64,000 nt of DNA from Neolewinella persica DSM 23188 (lineage in GTDB: Bacteria > Bacteroidota > Bacteroidia > Chitinophagales > Saprospiraceae). Shown piece by piece: positions 24,128-32,553 of this stretch. Made by a program: the position numbers and the translations under genes. The stretch covers positions 38,580-102,579 of the forward strand of contig NZ_KB890434.1 in NCBI RefSeq assembly GCF_000373105.1. The letters run 5' to 3'. The notes under the pieces were generated by a model. The model was given only the letters and a program-made list of their open reading frames with translations, did not search any database and had not been told where the DNA came from. The first letter of the stretch is position 1. The number at the start of each line of letters is the position of its first letter.

Positions 24128-26071
24128 ATGCTAAGCGCAACCGGTATATACCAACAGTACGGCGATCGGGTGCTGTTCAATCACATTTCTTTCGTCATTA
24201 TGGCGAGAGATAAGGTCGGCCTGGTGGGCCGTAACGGGGCTGGCAAGTCTACTATTTTGAAAATTATTGCCGGAGACCAGGGGTGTGACGAAGGCACCGT
24301 AGTACGCCCTACCGGAAGTACGCTCGGGTTCCTGCACCAGGAGATGGACCTGCCCACCGGCCGCACCGTAATGGAGGAAACGCTGACCGCCTTCGCCCAT
24401 ATTCTGGCCATGGAAGACCGCCTGGAAGAACTGAATAAGGAAATGGAAACGCGGACCGATTATACGTCCGACTCTTACGCCAGTATGTTGGAAGAGTTTA
24501 CCTCACTGACGGAGCGCTTCGCCATTGTTGGCGGCATCACGATGGAGGCCGAAGCAGAGAAATTCCTGAAGGGCCTCGGCTTCGAACAAAAAGACTTCAA
24601 CCGCCAAACGACCGAGTTCTCCGGCGGCTGGCAAATGCGCATCGAACTGGCCAAGATGCTTCTGATGCGTCCGGATTACCTCCTGCTCGATGAGCCTACG
24701 AACCACCTTGATATCGAATCCATCATCTGGCTCGAAAACTGGCTGAGTAGCTACTCCGGTGCAGTCGTTACCATCAGTCACGATAAGCAGTTCCTCGACA
24801 ACGTTACGAACCGTACCCTGGAAGTCGAATTGGGTAAGATCTACGACTACAAAGCCAACTACTCCAAGTACGTTGAACTGCAGGCCGAGCGTCGGGAGAA
24901 GGCCGAAGCGGCCTACGAAAACCAGCAGAAGGTGATTGCCGAAAAAGAGCGGACGATCACCCGCTTTATGGCCAAAGCCACCAAGACTAAGATGGCCCAG
25001 AGTATGCAGAAGCAACTCGATAAGGTCGAACGCATTGAGCTGGACGTAACCAACAACGCGGTGATGAACCTCCGTTTCCCGAAAGCTCCCCGCTCGGGCG
25101 CCATCACGCTTACCGCACGCAACATCACTAAAAGCTACGGCGACCTCAACGTTTTACGCGGCGTCGACCTGAAAATCGACAAAGGAGACCGTGTTTCCTT
25201 CGTAGGACAGAATGGCCAGGGGAAGACGACACTTGCCAAGATACTGATCGATGAGATTCCCGCCACTAGTGGTGAAGTCGAACTCGGTCACAACGTTACC
25301 GTCGGCTACTACGCGCAGAACCAGGCAGAGGAACTCAACGGTAAGATGACCCTGTTGGAAACCATGGAGGAAGTCAGCCCGCCCGAAATGCGGACTAAGT
25401 TGCGGGCTATGCTCGGATCCTTCCTGTTCAGCGGGGAAGATGTGGACAAGAAAGTATCCGTCCTCTCCGGTGGCGAACGCGCCCGGCTGGCCCTGGCCTG
25501 TATGCTCCTGCGTCCGTTCTCGCTACTCGTACTGGACGAACCTACTAACCACCTCGACATGGCCAGTAAGGACATGCTGAAGCAGGCAGTACTCAACTAC
25601 GACGGTACCCTCATCGTGGTTAGCCACGACCGGGAATTCCTGGCAGGGCTGACCGAACGCACCATCGAGTTCCGCGATCACAAGCTACACGAGCACCTTG
25701 GCGATATCAACTTCTACCTGGAAAAACGTAAGATTGATAATATGCGGGCGGTGGAATTGGAGAAATCAAAGGCCGACGATGATGTTCCTGCGGCAAAGTC
25801 CAACGGCAGCGCTCCGCCAGTCTCCCAAAAGGTTTCTAACCTCAGCCATGAAGAAAAGCGTCGGTTGGAAAAAGACATCGGTAATGCCGAACGCAAGATT
25901 GAACGGCTCGAAAAAGATATTGAGAAGATTCACCTGAAGATGTCCGACCCGAATTTTTACAACGACCCCGCTAAGGTCGACAAGACGACCGCTGAACTGA
26001 AATCCAAGCAGGCCGAATTGGCAGAAGTGATGGAGACCTGGGAGGAGGCTTCGGAGGCCTTGGAGGGGTAG
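24128..26071 (+). CDS. ABC-F family ATPase
   Basis: A 647-residue soluble protein with two ABC ATPase domains and no membrane part. Domain 1 has GRNGAGKST (near residue 36), SGGWQMRIELAKMLL and YLLLDEPTNHLD. A helical interdomain linker (about 240-310) follows. Domain 2 has GQNGQGKTT, LSGGERARLALACMLL and LLVLDEPTNHLD. The C-terminal coiled coil (about 575-645) is typical of the Uup/YdiF branch. ABC-F proteins act on ribosomes, either as translation factors or in antibiotic protection; which applies here cannot be told. The TAG stop begins an 8-nt GTTGG array. Confidence 0.92.
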   Translation: MLSATGIYQQYGDRVLFNHISFVIMARDKVGLVGRNGAGKSTILKIIAGDQGCDEGTVVRPTGSTLGFLHQEMDLPTGRTVMEETLTAFAHILAMEDRLEELNKEMETRTDYTSDSYASMLEEFTSLTERFAIVGGITMEAEAEKFLKGLGFEQKDFNRQTTEFSGGWQMRIELAKMLLMRPDYLLLDEPTNHLDIESIIWLENWLSSYSGAVVTISHDKQFLDNVTNRTLEVELGKIYDYKANYSKYVELQAERREKAEAAYENQQKVIAEKERTITRFMAKATKTKMAQSMQKQLDKVERIELDVTNNAVMNLRFPKAPRSGAITLTARNITKSYGDLNVLRGVDLKIDKGDRVSFVGQNGQGKTTLAKILIDEIPATSGEVELGHNVTVGYYAQNQAEELNGKMTLLETMEEVSPPEMRTKLRAMLGSFLFSGEDVDKKVSVLSGGERARLALACMLLRPFSLLVLDEPTNHLDMASKDMLKQAVLNYDGTLIVVSHDREFLAGLTERTIEFRDHKLHEHLGDINFYLEKRKIDNMRAVELEKSKADDDVPAAKSNGSAPPVSQKVSNLSHEEKRRLEKDIGNAERKIERLEKDIEKIHLKMSDPNFYNDPAKVDKTTAELKSKQAELAEVMETWEEASEALEG

Positions 26072-26110
26072 GCTGGTCTGTCAGTAGGTTGGTCGGTTGG
26101 TCTGTTGGTG
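26069..26110 (+). repeat. 8-nt GTTGG array anchored on the ABC-F stop codon
   Basis: TAGGCTGG, TCTGTCAG, TAGGTTGG, TCGGTTGG, TCTGTTGG in perfect 8-nt register, starting with the stop codon. The polarity is the reverse of the ACCAAC-type units before the M42 peptidase start codon. Confidence 0.8.
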
Positions 26111-26206
26111 GGAGAAGCTCGCGCTGAAAGGAGTGGCTGCTTTTAGAAATTTAAGGTAGTTGTTACATTGTGCTAGTAAACTCACCATGGCAACCGGGCT
26201 TCCCTT

Positions 26207-27175
26207 ATGAAAACAGTGCTTTCTTTATTCCTGCTATTTACCAGTAGCCTACTCGTTGCTCAGTCAGATTGCAGTATTTTGGACTTCCTATACGACGAGC
26301 TTGATGGACAGGCCACCCAGATCATGCTCAACGAAATGGTTTCCGGCGGTACAGCGACTGACCGGCCCATCGAATTTGACTCCACCAGGCGTGCGGAGTA
26401 CATCTCCGCACTGTTTGCCGTTCATCAGCTAGAGAGTTCGCCCGAACGCGATACTGTGATTGATCAGCTTAGGGTACAGCCGTTCCCGTTGGTCTCTACC
26501 AAAAAAATCAATATTTATGCCGATCCCAGCCTGCCCTGGATGATCAACCTCCGGGCCGGTAATCCGTCCGGTAATGCTGCCCTGGACAGTATGTTGGCCC
26601 TCTATGAGGTTGAAGTAACCCGCTACAACGATTTTCTGATTCTTAATTCCCACCGACTAGAACTGACAAGTACCAGCCACCTGAACACTCCGGCGCTCGC
26701 CGAGGCCTTCAAAATAGCTATCTCTGAACATAATTTTGTTGAACCTGTATCTGCGTTCGGCGACGGTAATAACATCGAAATGATACCTGTTCTTCCTGAC
26801 GGCCTGCGGGTCCGTTATTCAGTCGGGTCGGGCGATTGCCCATCGGGATGCATCTTTCGGCGCAACTATGACTTTGACGTTGAGCCGGACTGTACCGAGT
26901 TCGACATACAGCAGACTGGAGGGACGGCTACCCGACAGGCAGCGATTATTCCGCTCAAGGTTTACCCCGTTCCGTTCACCGATGAAATTCATCTGCCGGA
27001 AACGTTTGTCAACTACAATTATCAGCTATTTGACGCAGTAGGGCGTAACGTGAAAAGTTCCGGGGAGGAGCAAGGTGGCCCCATTGTCGGCCTGACAAAC
27101 CTGGTTTCGGGCTGGTATATTTTAAGAATCCAGGACCAGGCGGGAAAGAGCTACGTGGCACGTTTGATTAAGTGA
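26207..27175 (+). CDS. Secreted protein with T9SS type A sorting domain
   Basis: A 322-residue protein with a signal peptide (MKTVLSLFLLFTSSLLVAQ). Its middle domain (about 20-240), with a CPSGCIFRR cysteine pair, belongs to no family I recognise. The C-terminal domain has LKVYPVPFTDEIHLPE and VSGWYILRIQDQAGKSYVARLIK, the usual type A T9SS sorting layout (YPxP start, GxYxLxI, Lys-ending tail). It should be exported and either released or attached at the surface. It stands as a single gene after the ABC-F gene. Confidence 0.8.
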   Translation: MKTVLSLFLLFTSSLLVAQSDCSILDFLYDELDGQATQIMLNEMVSGGTATDRPIEFDSTRRAEYISALFAVHQLESSPERDTVIDQLRVQPFPLVSTKKINIYADPSLPWMINLRAGNPSGNAALDSMLALYEVEVTRYNDFLILNSHRLELTSTSHLNTPALAEAFKIAISEHNFVEPVSAFGDGNNIEMIPVLPDGLRVRYSVGSGDCPSGCIFRRNYDFDVEPDCTEFDIQQTGGTATRQAAIIPLKVYPVPFTDEIHLPETFVNYNYQLFDAVGRNVKSSGEEQGGPIVGLTNLVSGWYILRIQDQAGKSYVARLIK

Positions 27176-27350
27176 TTTAGCCAGGATCTCCCAATAATAT
27201 TTTGTTATTGACGCACTTTGTAAAGGTTAAACTCTTATCGAAGGCCTTTTTAGCATACTTTTCTTCTTTCCTCAACGTATATTGACCACACATATTCAGG
27301 AACGTCAACCCAGCCGCTTCCCTTTAGAACTTTTACACCTCAGTTGACGA

Positions 27351-28550
27351 ATGAAAACGATTTTTGCCTCCCTCTCCTTTGCAGCGGCTTTTTTGTTGCT
27401 GCTAGCTGGTTCCAGCGCTCCCCGCCTGGGTGACCCCACTACCTACAGTAGATTTGAGCTGCCGTTTTACGCGCAGCCGATAGCCGTCGTTTACGATCCG
27501 GCCATGGTCATCCCCGATCCCGGGCCATTGACCAATGCCAGTATTCGAAATGCTTACCGGCAATCTATACGAAAACCAAGCCGTGTCTTGCTCAATAGCC
27601 TGTTGGAAGCAAAACAGCGCTATGAACTGAATGATTTCTTGTTTTATAAGCTGGCGCGTACCAGCCTGCAGGTAGTCTACGGAGACCGTGATCGCAACGC
27701 CAGGGAGATCACCCTGTTCGGCTTACTGATCGATGCAGGATTCGATGCCCGGCTTACCTTCCGTGGCAACCAGGTTTTCGTCAACGTTTATACCACCGAA
27801 GACCTCTTTGAGGTACCGATTATCAATACCGGTGGCCGACCGTACGCCAACCTGAGCTGCCTTGATGGTGCGTGTAACGGTCGGCAAAGACTCTTCATCA
27901 TCGATGAACGGCCGAACCCCCACGGCCGGTCTTTTGGCTTCCAGCTGCGTAAGTGGCCCGCACTTGGCGTGCAGCCCGAGACAAAAGCGATGCGCTTCAA
28001 CTACCACGGCGTACAGCAAAATATGGACATCACTTTTGACCGTACAATGGTCGATATTATGTCCGATTATCCCTTCATTCACGAATACTGTTACCTGGAA
28101 ACTCCACTCTCACCAACACTGCGTGAGAGCCTGCTACCACAGCTTCGCCGCTACCTGGAACCATTGGATGATCAACAACGCATCGAATTGCTCGTGAGCT
28201 TTACCCGCTCGGCTTTCAACTATAAAGAAGACAATGAGTACTTCGGTCACTCTAAACCAATGGTGCCGGAAGAACTTTTCGGGTACAGCTTTTCCGATTG
28301 CGAAGATCGCTCTGCCCTGTTCTTTGCCCTCGTCCGTGACCTTTTAAATATGCCCATGGCAGTCGTCGCCTATGATGATCACCTGACCATTGCAGTAGGA
28401 ACGGACGCCATAAGAGGTGATGGTTTTACCTATGATGGGCAGCGTTATGTTTTTTGTGATCCTACTGGTCCGAAAAATTCTAGCCGAATCGGTCAGATTC
28501 CTCCAGGTTATGAAAATAAAAAATTTCAAATCATCGGTACTTACAAGTAA
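27351..28550 (+). CDS. Transglutaminase-like secreted protein
   Basis: A 399-residue protein. A hydrophobic N-terminus (FAAAFLLLLAGSSA) is a probable signal peptide. The C-terminal third has a transglutaminase-like (papain-fold) active-site pattern: Cys in FSDCEDRSALFFALVRDLLNM, His in VAYDDHLTIAVG and Asp in YVFCDPTGP. The order Cys-His-Asp and spacing suit a peptidase or cross-linking enzyme, but substrates are unknown. The first 230 residues are unassigned and mostly beta. No T9SS tail is present, so it is probably periplasmic. Confidence 0.65.
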   Translation: MKTIFASLSFAAAFLLLLAGSSAPRLGDPTTYSRFELPFYAQPIAVVYDPAMVIPDPGPLTNASIRNAYRQSIRKPSRVLLNSLLEAKQRYELNDFLFYKLARTSLQVVYGDRDRNAREITLFGLLIDAGFDARLTFRGNQVFVNVYTTEDLFEVPIINTGGRPYANLSCLDGACNGRQRLFIIDERPNPHGRSFGFQLRKWPALGVQPETKAMRFNYHGVQQNMDITFDRTMVDIMSDYPFIHEYCYLETPLSPTLRESLLPQLRRYLEPLDDQQRIELLVSFTRSAFNYKEDNEYFGHSKPMVPEELFGYSFSDCEDRSALFFALVRDLLNMPMAVVAYDDHLTIAVGTDAIRGDGFTYDGQRYVFCDPTGPKNSSRIGQIPPGYENKKFQIIGTYK

Positions 28551-28692
28551 TTGAAAGTCAGCATTTTATCGTTAATTCGTGACTTCCTCGCGCTGGTTTG
28601 CGTCCAATTGTTACATTTGTGGCCCGGTAACGGGGAAACAAATTGCCTGCTTAAGGGCTTCTTTTAATAGCAACAAAAAACCACGCGTTAGT

Positions 28693-28914
28693 ATGTATTG
28701 GACTCTAGAACTCGCTTCCCACCTCGAGGATGCACCTTGGCCCGCCACCCGGGATGAATTGATCGATTATGCGGTCCGCTCCGGCTCCCCGCTGGAAGTG
28801 ATCGAAAACCTCCAGGCAATGGAAGATGAAGGTGAAACTTACGAGATCATCGATGATGTCTGGCCGGATTACCCCCGTAAGGACGACTTCCTTTTCAATG
28901 AGGATGAATACTAA
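28693..28914 (+). CDS. DUF2795-type small acidic protein
   Basis: A 73-residue acidic protein: MYWTLELASHLEDAPWPATRDELIDYA, then SGSPLEVIENLQAMEDEG, ending WPDYPRKDDFLFNEDEY. This is the form of DUF2795 protein common in Bacteroidota, whose function is unknown. The ATG at 28693 matches the conserved family start; upstream codons in frame are not conserved-looking. A strong terminator follows 22 nt after the stop. Confidence 0.85.
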   Translation: MYWTLELASHLEDAPWPATRDELIDYAVRSGSPLEVIENLQAMEDEGETYEIIDDVWPDYPRKDDFLFNEDEY

Positions 28915-28936
28915 TGGGCTGAATACTTTTCCCACG

Positions 28937-28966
28937 CGAAGCCGATGATGCAAATCATCGGCTTCG
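28937..28966 (+). terminator. Strong hairpin after the DUF2795 gene
   Basis: CGAAGCCGATGAT, loop GCAA, ATCATCGGCTTCG: a 13-bp perfect stem followed by a short TTGT rather than a long T-run. It separates the DUF2795 gene from cmk. Confidence 0.75.
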
Positions 28967-29002
28967 TTGTGTGAAGAGGCCAACAGATCAATCATACCAC
29001 TG

Positions 29003-29035
29003 GACCAATAGCACCAAAAGACCAATACCCCCAAC
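29003..29035 (+). repeat. ACCAA-type units before the cmk start codon
   Basis: TGGACCAA, TAGCACCA, AAAGACCA, then ATACCCCCAAC before the ATG. The central 19 nt are the same as those just before the ABC-F start (about 24107-24125) except for one C/T difference. Confidence 0.7.
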
Positions 29036-29698
29036 ATGTCCTACACAATCGCCATCGACGGTTATAGCGCCTGCGGCAAATCAACGCTGGCCAAGGCCAT
29101 GGCGCGACAACTCGGCTACCGGTTCATTGATACGGGAGCCATGTACCGTATGGTGACCTTATATTTTTTACGAGAGAATATAGACATTGATAATGCGGGT
29201 GCGGTCGCAGGTGCATTGGAAGGTTTACGGGTTGACTTTGTCCCGGGCTCTAACCATGCACTACTCAACGGCGAGGACGTTGAAATGGAAATCCGGGAAC
29301 CAGCAGTATCGGGGTTCGTATCTCCGGTGGCGGCCATCTCTGCCGTCCGCCGCTGGGTAGTCCCACAGCAAAGGGAAATGGGCAAAACCGGCGGTATCGT
29401 GATGGATGGCCGGGATATCGGCACCGTCGTCTTTCCCGATGCTGACCTGAAGCTTTTCGTCACGGCAAGTATCGACGTTCGTACCGACCGTCGCCTGGCC
29501 GAAATGATGGCCAAGGGCGTGGCCACCACCCGCGCCGAAGTCGCGGCTAACCTCGCCCAACGCGACCACATCGACAGTACCCGAGCCGACAGCCCTCTTC
29601 GCCAGGCCGAGGACGCCATCCTTCTCGACAACAGCAACCTCTCTTTGGGAGAATTTATCGCAGCAGGTATGGCGGAGGTGGAAAAACTAAGCGCTTAA
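29036..29698 (+). CDS. cmk: Cytidylate kinase
   Basis: Cmk phosphorylates CMP and dCMP using ATP. The 220-residue protein has the P-loop GYSACGKSTLAKAMA at residues 8-22, DTGAMYRMVTLY just after it, MDGRDIGTVVFPDADLKLFVTAS in the core, and the C-terminal RDHIDSTRADSPLRQAEDAILLDNS segment that binds the substrate. The length is normal. A GCACCTGCG copy lies inside the coding sequence at the AVAGAL residues without lengthening the protein. The next gene begins 4 nt downstream. Confidence 0.96.
   Translation: MSYTIAIDGYSACGKSTLAKAMARQLGYRFIDTGAMYRMVTLYFLRENIDIDNAGAVAGALEGLRVDFVPGSNHALLNGEDVEMEIREPAVSGFVSPVAAISAVRRWVVPQQREMGKTGGIVMDGRDIGTVVFPDADLKLFVTASIDVRTDRRLAEMMAKGVATTRAEVAANLAQRDHIDSTRADSPLRQAEDAILLDNSNLSLGEFIAAGMAEVEKLSA
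29198..29215 (-). repeat. GCACCTGCG-family dispersed motif, copy 8 (in cmk)
   Basis: Plus strand GGTGCGGTCGCAGGTGCA, coding for GAVAGA in the NMP-binding part of Cmk. Confidence 0.75.
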
Positions 29699-29702
29699 AC
29701 TG

Positions 29703-30158
29703 ATGGCTCAAAAAACAACCCAAGACTACCTCTTCGTAGGCATTCAACTCATACTGTTCATGGCCTACGCCTTGGAGCCGGACTTGCTTACTTTCGGCCG
29801 ATCAGATACATTAGGTAACCTGGGGCTATTGCTTGCGGTCATTGCAGTACTTACCGGCTTTGGTGCCTTCACCTTCCTTTGGAAGAAATTCTCTCCGTTC
29901 CCGACTCCCGTCGCTGGCGGAGAACTGATCACGGTTGGGCCCTTCGCTTACGCTCGTCACCCGATTTACACTTGCCTGGTTGCCGCAGCGTTTGGTTATG
30001 CGTTTTACACCGGTTCGGGATATCGGATGGTAGTAGGATTGGCTTTATTGGTTCTATTCTATTTCAAATCCAGCTATGAAGAAAAACTATTGGAGGCTCA
30101 ATACCCTGCGTATTCAGCGTACCGGAAAAGGGTAGGGCGGTTTACGCCCTGGATCTGA
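29703..30158 (+). CDS. Isoprenylcysteine carboxyl methyltransferase-like membrane protein
   Basis: A 151-residue integral membrane protein with about four hydrophobic segments. The C-terminal half holds the family signature GPFAYARHPIYTCLVAAAFGYA and then YEEKLLEAQYPAYSAYRKRVGRFTPWI, as in ICMT/PEMT-like SAM-dependent methyltransferases. The substrate is unknown; bacterial members are usually annotated only at family level. It lies 4 nt after cmk, so the two are probably co-transcribed. Confidence 0.85.
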   Translation: MAQKTTQDYLFVGIQLILFMAYALEPDLLTFGRSDTLGNLGLLLAVIAVLTGFGAFTFLWKKFSPFPTPVAGGELITVGPFAYARHPIYTCLVAAAFGYAFYTGSGYRMVVGLALLVLFYFKSSYEEKLLEAQYPAYSAYRKRVGRFTPWI

Positions 30159-30262
30159 CGGGTCTGGTGATCTGCCCAGTAAGACCAATGCGGGTTTGTT
30201 CCGGAAAATGGAAGACTGAAAACGAAGCGTCCTGTTTTTCCTGCTCCTTGATCCCTTCCCTT

Positions 30263-30279
30263 GCACCTGCGGCCGCGCC
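30263..30279 (+). repeat. GCACCTGCG-family dispersed motif, copy 9
   Basis: GCACCTGCGGCCGCGCC, intergenic, preceded by TTCCCTT. Identical to copies at 4296, 23963 and 34400. Confidence 0.9.
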
Positions 30280-30344
30280 CTGCTTGGTATTATTGGAGCT
30301 ATTGGTCTTTTAGCACTAACGGACCAAGAGCACCCACAGACCAC

Positions 30345-31682
30345 CTAAGGCTTACTAAGGTCTAAATCCCGCACCATTCCCAAAAACGACCGTCCGAAAT
30401 CCATCAGGTTGTCGAAATTCAACTGGCTGACGGCAGGGCGGAGCCGGGGGAATGCCTCGCGGTGCTTATCGGTCAGGTCATTGATGGCGGCGCGTATGGC
30501 GCGCCGGGCCGGTCGTCCGTCCCGGTCAAGGAACTGCTGTTTATAGCCCAGTACCTGGAAATATTTGTCTTCGCAGACCCTGTAGTAAAGTTGTAACAAA
30601 TCTTTGTCGGGCGGCGGTACGGCATAATTGAACAAGGCATAGCCGGCGATGTAGCCAGGAACTGCCTGAGCAACTTCGGGGAAGCCGTTGTCCTGATACC
30701 AGTCCATATTGGGCAGCTCGTTATTGATCAGGTTGGCCAACCGGTCGTGGTTGGCGGGTAGGGTGATGCCAAAGGTGGACTTCCCGGCATACAACTCTTC
30801 GGAGAAGGACTCCGGCGCCCGTCGCAACAGGTGCTGAAGCTCCCCCAGCAAACGTACGTTCTTATAGGTTACTGGTTGGTCGTCTTCGCGGGCAAAGTAC
30901 ATGCGGTGCATCCGCTCCAGTGCCTCCATGGTGTATCCTTCAGGAATGAGCAGGTAATCAAGCCGGTACACCAGGTCAAGGAGTAGATAGGCTACCGCTC
31001 CCGGTTGTTCTTCGGGGTTCAGGGTGCCGCTGGCAAGGTAATCGATGACCTGCTGGATATGGTTGCGCAGGAAATCCAGTTTAAGCTGTTTCTCATCACT
31101 TGACAGCTCCCGCAGGTGGGTGATCTCAACGGGGCTGAGAAAATCGCCGAACTCTTCGAGGAGCAGATCATCCTGCTTGTCGGCCCGCAGGGCCATTTCT
31201 TTAAGGGCGTGGTAGAGTTTGTGGGGGCTGGCATCGTTGATGGGGGAGTCGAAAATGATGGTAAGACAGTCCTCTTCGTCGATGGCGAAGCGGCTGTATT
31301 TCATCTCATAGTTCATCGTGGTCAGGCGATGCAGCAGGTCGGCATTATTGGCGTCCAGGCGGGCAATGCGGGCGGTAGCCCGCAGTTGCTCCACATCAGC
31401 AAAACCGGTAACCCGCTTACTGCCCTGGTAAAATTCGAAGTAGAGTTTGCCGTCTTCTGATTTCCACTTTACATTGTCTTCCTTTGGGTCGTAGAGATAG
31501 GCCATGAAGGCTTCGCAACTTTGCAGGTAGTTGCCTTTTTCGAAGGCTTGTAAGGATTTGTCCCACGCTGCATAGTTTTCCGGCGTTTTGAACGCGTCGG
31601 TGTACCGCCCGAAACTGAAGTCGGGCCCGTTGGTAGGGTCGTAGCCAGGGGCGCGGCCGAATAGGGTATCCCAGATGCTCAA
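30345..31682 (-). CDS. YbjN-like domain protein of unknown function
   Basis: A 445-residue soluble, acidic protein without signal peptide. Residues about 60-190 resemble a YbjN / type III chaperone-like fold: LHRLTTMNYEMKYSRFAIDEEDCLTIIFDSPI, then KLYHALKEMALRADKQDDLLLEEFG. The rest is largely helical and I do not recognise it. The function is unknown. The stop codon borders a GGTC/TTGG repeat block (about 30295-30345). Confidence 0.55.
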   Translation of the reverse strand: MSIWDTLFGRAPGYDPTNGPDFSFGRYTDAFKTPENYAAWDKSLQAFEKGNYLQSCEAFMAYLYDPKEDNVKWKSEDGKLYFEFYQGSKRVTGFADVEQLRATARIARLDANNADLLHRLTTMNYEMKYSRFAIDEEDCLTIIFDSPINDASPHKLYHALKEMALRADKQDDLLLEEFGDFLSPVEITHLRELSSDEKQLKLDFLRNHIQQVIDYLASGTLNPEEQPGAVAYLLLDLVYRLDYLLIPEGYTMEALERMHRMYFAREDDQPVTYKNVRLLGELQHLLRRAPESFSEELYAGKSTFGITLPANHDRLANLINNELPNMDWYQDNGFPEVAQAVPGYIAGYALFNYAVPPPDKDLLQLYYRVCEDKYFQVLGYKQQFLDRDGRPARRAIRAAINDLTDKHREAFPRLRPAVSQLNFDNLMDFGRSFLGMVRDLDLSKP

Positions 31683-31723
31683 ATGGTAGGTTTTATTATC
31701 ACGGCCAAGATACGTGATTCGGA

Positions 31724-31924
31724 GTGGTATTGTCGGATTGGAAACGTATTCTTCAGGAGTATTGGATCATAAATCTTCGGAAGCGCAAAATCGAGGTGTA
31801 TCTCCAGCCTGATCCGGATCAATGGCTCTATGCCTCAATGAATCATTATGCAGAGAGTGCTACGTTTATAAGTCCTTTTGCCGGTGAGGTGATCGTCGCT
31901 GAGCTGCTGCCTGAAAGTGAGTAG
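31724..31924 (+). pseudogene. C-terminal fragment of a Uma2 (DUF820) family protein
   Basis: Only about 65 residues remain, starting from a non-ATG codon. The pattern QEYWIINLRKRKIEVY, then SATFISPFAGEVIVAELLPE, matches the end of Uma2 proteins (EYWII, VEVY, SP-F-G). The N-terminal two thirds, with the nuclease-fold acidic residues, are missing, so this is a remnant. A second, frameshifted Uma2 copy lies at 46216-46805. Confidence 0.65.
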
Positions 31925-32476
31925 TCACACCCTCAGCATAACCCGCCACATCCCCCGATATTCAGGGTGCATCTGCTCGAAAGGGAGCCGGAATTGTCCA
32001 CTTTCTATGAAGCCCAACTTGCGATAGAAACCGATGGTGGCTTCGTTGGAATCCATTCTGTCCAACCAAAGAATCTCCTTACCCTTGCGGCGGGTTTCCT
32101 CTCGGGCATAGGCCACGAGGGCTTTGCCTATTCCCTGCCCGCGCACTTCGTCGGCCAGGTACATCCGGTCGAGTTTGAGGGCCGGCACCGCTGGACAATC
32201 GGGACAAAGAGCGTGCAACTTCAGCTGGAATATACCGACGAGTTTTTCGTGTTGGTAAACGTGATAGTAGGGCGCGTCTGGCCTTTCGAGGTCTTTAAGG
32301 AATGCTTGTTTACCGTGCACATGGTTGATGTACCAGGCTCCTTTATCCGGCCAGAGGTAAGCAAAGGCGGGCGGGTATATTCGTTGCATCAACGCCAAAT
32401 GTGTCGGATGGTCTTCGGGGCGGATGGGGGCAAGACACAGCGTGTTGCTCAGGCGGATATGGTTAGTGGGAAGCAT
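31925..32476 (-). CDS. GNAT family N-acetyltransferase
   Basis: A 183-residue acetyl-CoA dependent transferase. The acetyl-CoA binding motif A is visible as LDRMYLADEVRGQGIGKALVAYAREETRRKG (R-G-Q-G-I-G-K), followed by LWLDRMDSNEATIGFYRKLGFIESG (motif B with NxxAxxFYxKxGF-like spacing). The substrate is unknown. Its start codon lies 5 nt from a GCACCTGCG copy, and bioD is transcribed away from it. Confidence 0.9.
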   Translation of the reverse strand: MLPTNHIRLSNTLCLAPIRPEDHPTHLALMQRIYPPAFAYLWPDKGAWYINHVHGKQAFLKDLERPDAPYYHVYQHEKLVGIFQLKLHALCPDCPAVPALKLDRMYLADEVRGQGIGKALVAYAREETRRKGKEILWLDRMDSNEATIGFYRKLGFIESGQFRLPFEQMHPEYRGMWRVMLRV

Positions 32477-32481
32477 TATTT

Positions 32482-32499
32482 GGCGGGAACGCAGGTGCA
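32482..32499 (-). repeat. GCACCTGCG-family dispersed motif, copy 10
   Basis: Plus strand GGCGGGAACGCAGGTGCA, immediately upstream of the GNAT start codon. Its flanks (TTATTT before, GGGGAA after) match the pheT copy at 3549-3566. Confidence 0.9.
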
Positions 32500-32553
32500 G
32501 GGGAATGGTTGAGGAGCAGAGAACGTTAATTGGGGAGGTAGCGTTATCAGGCT

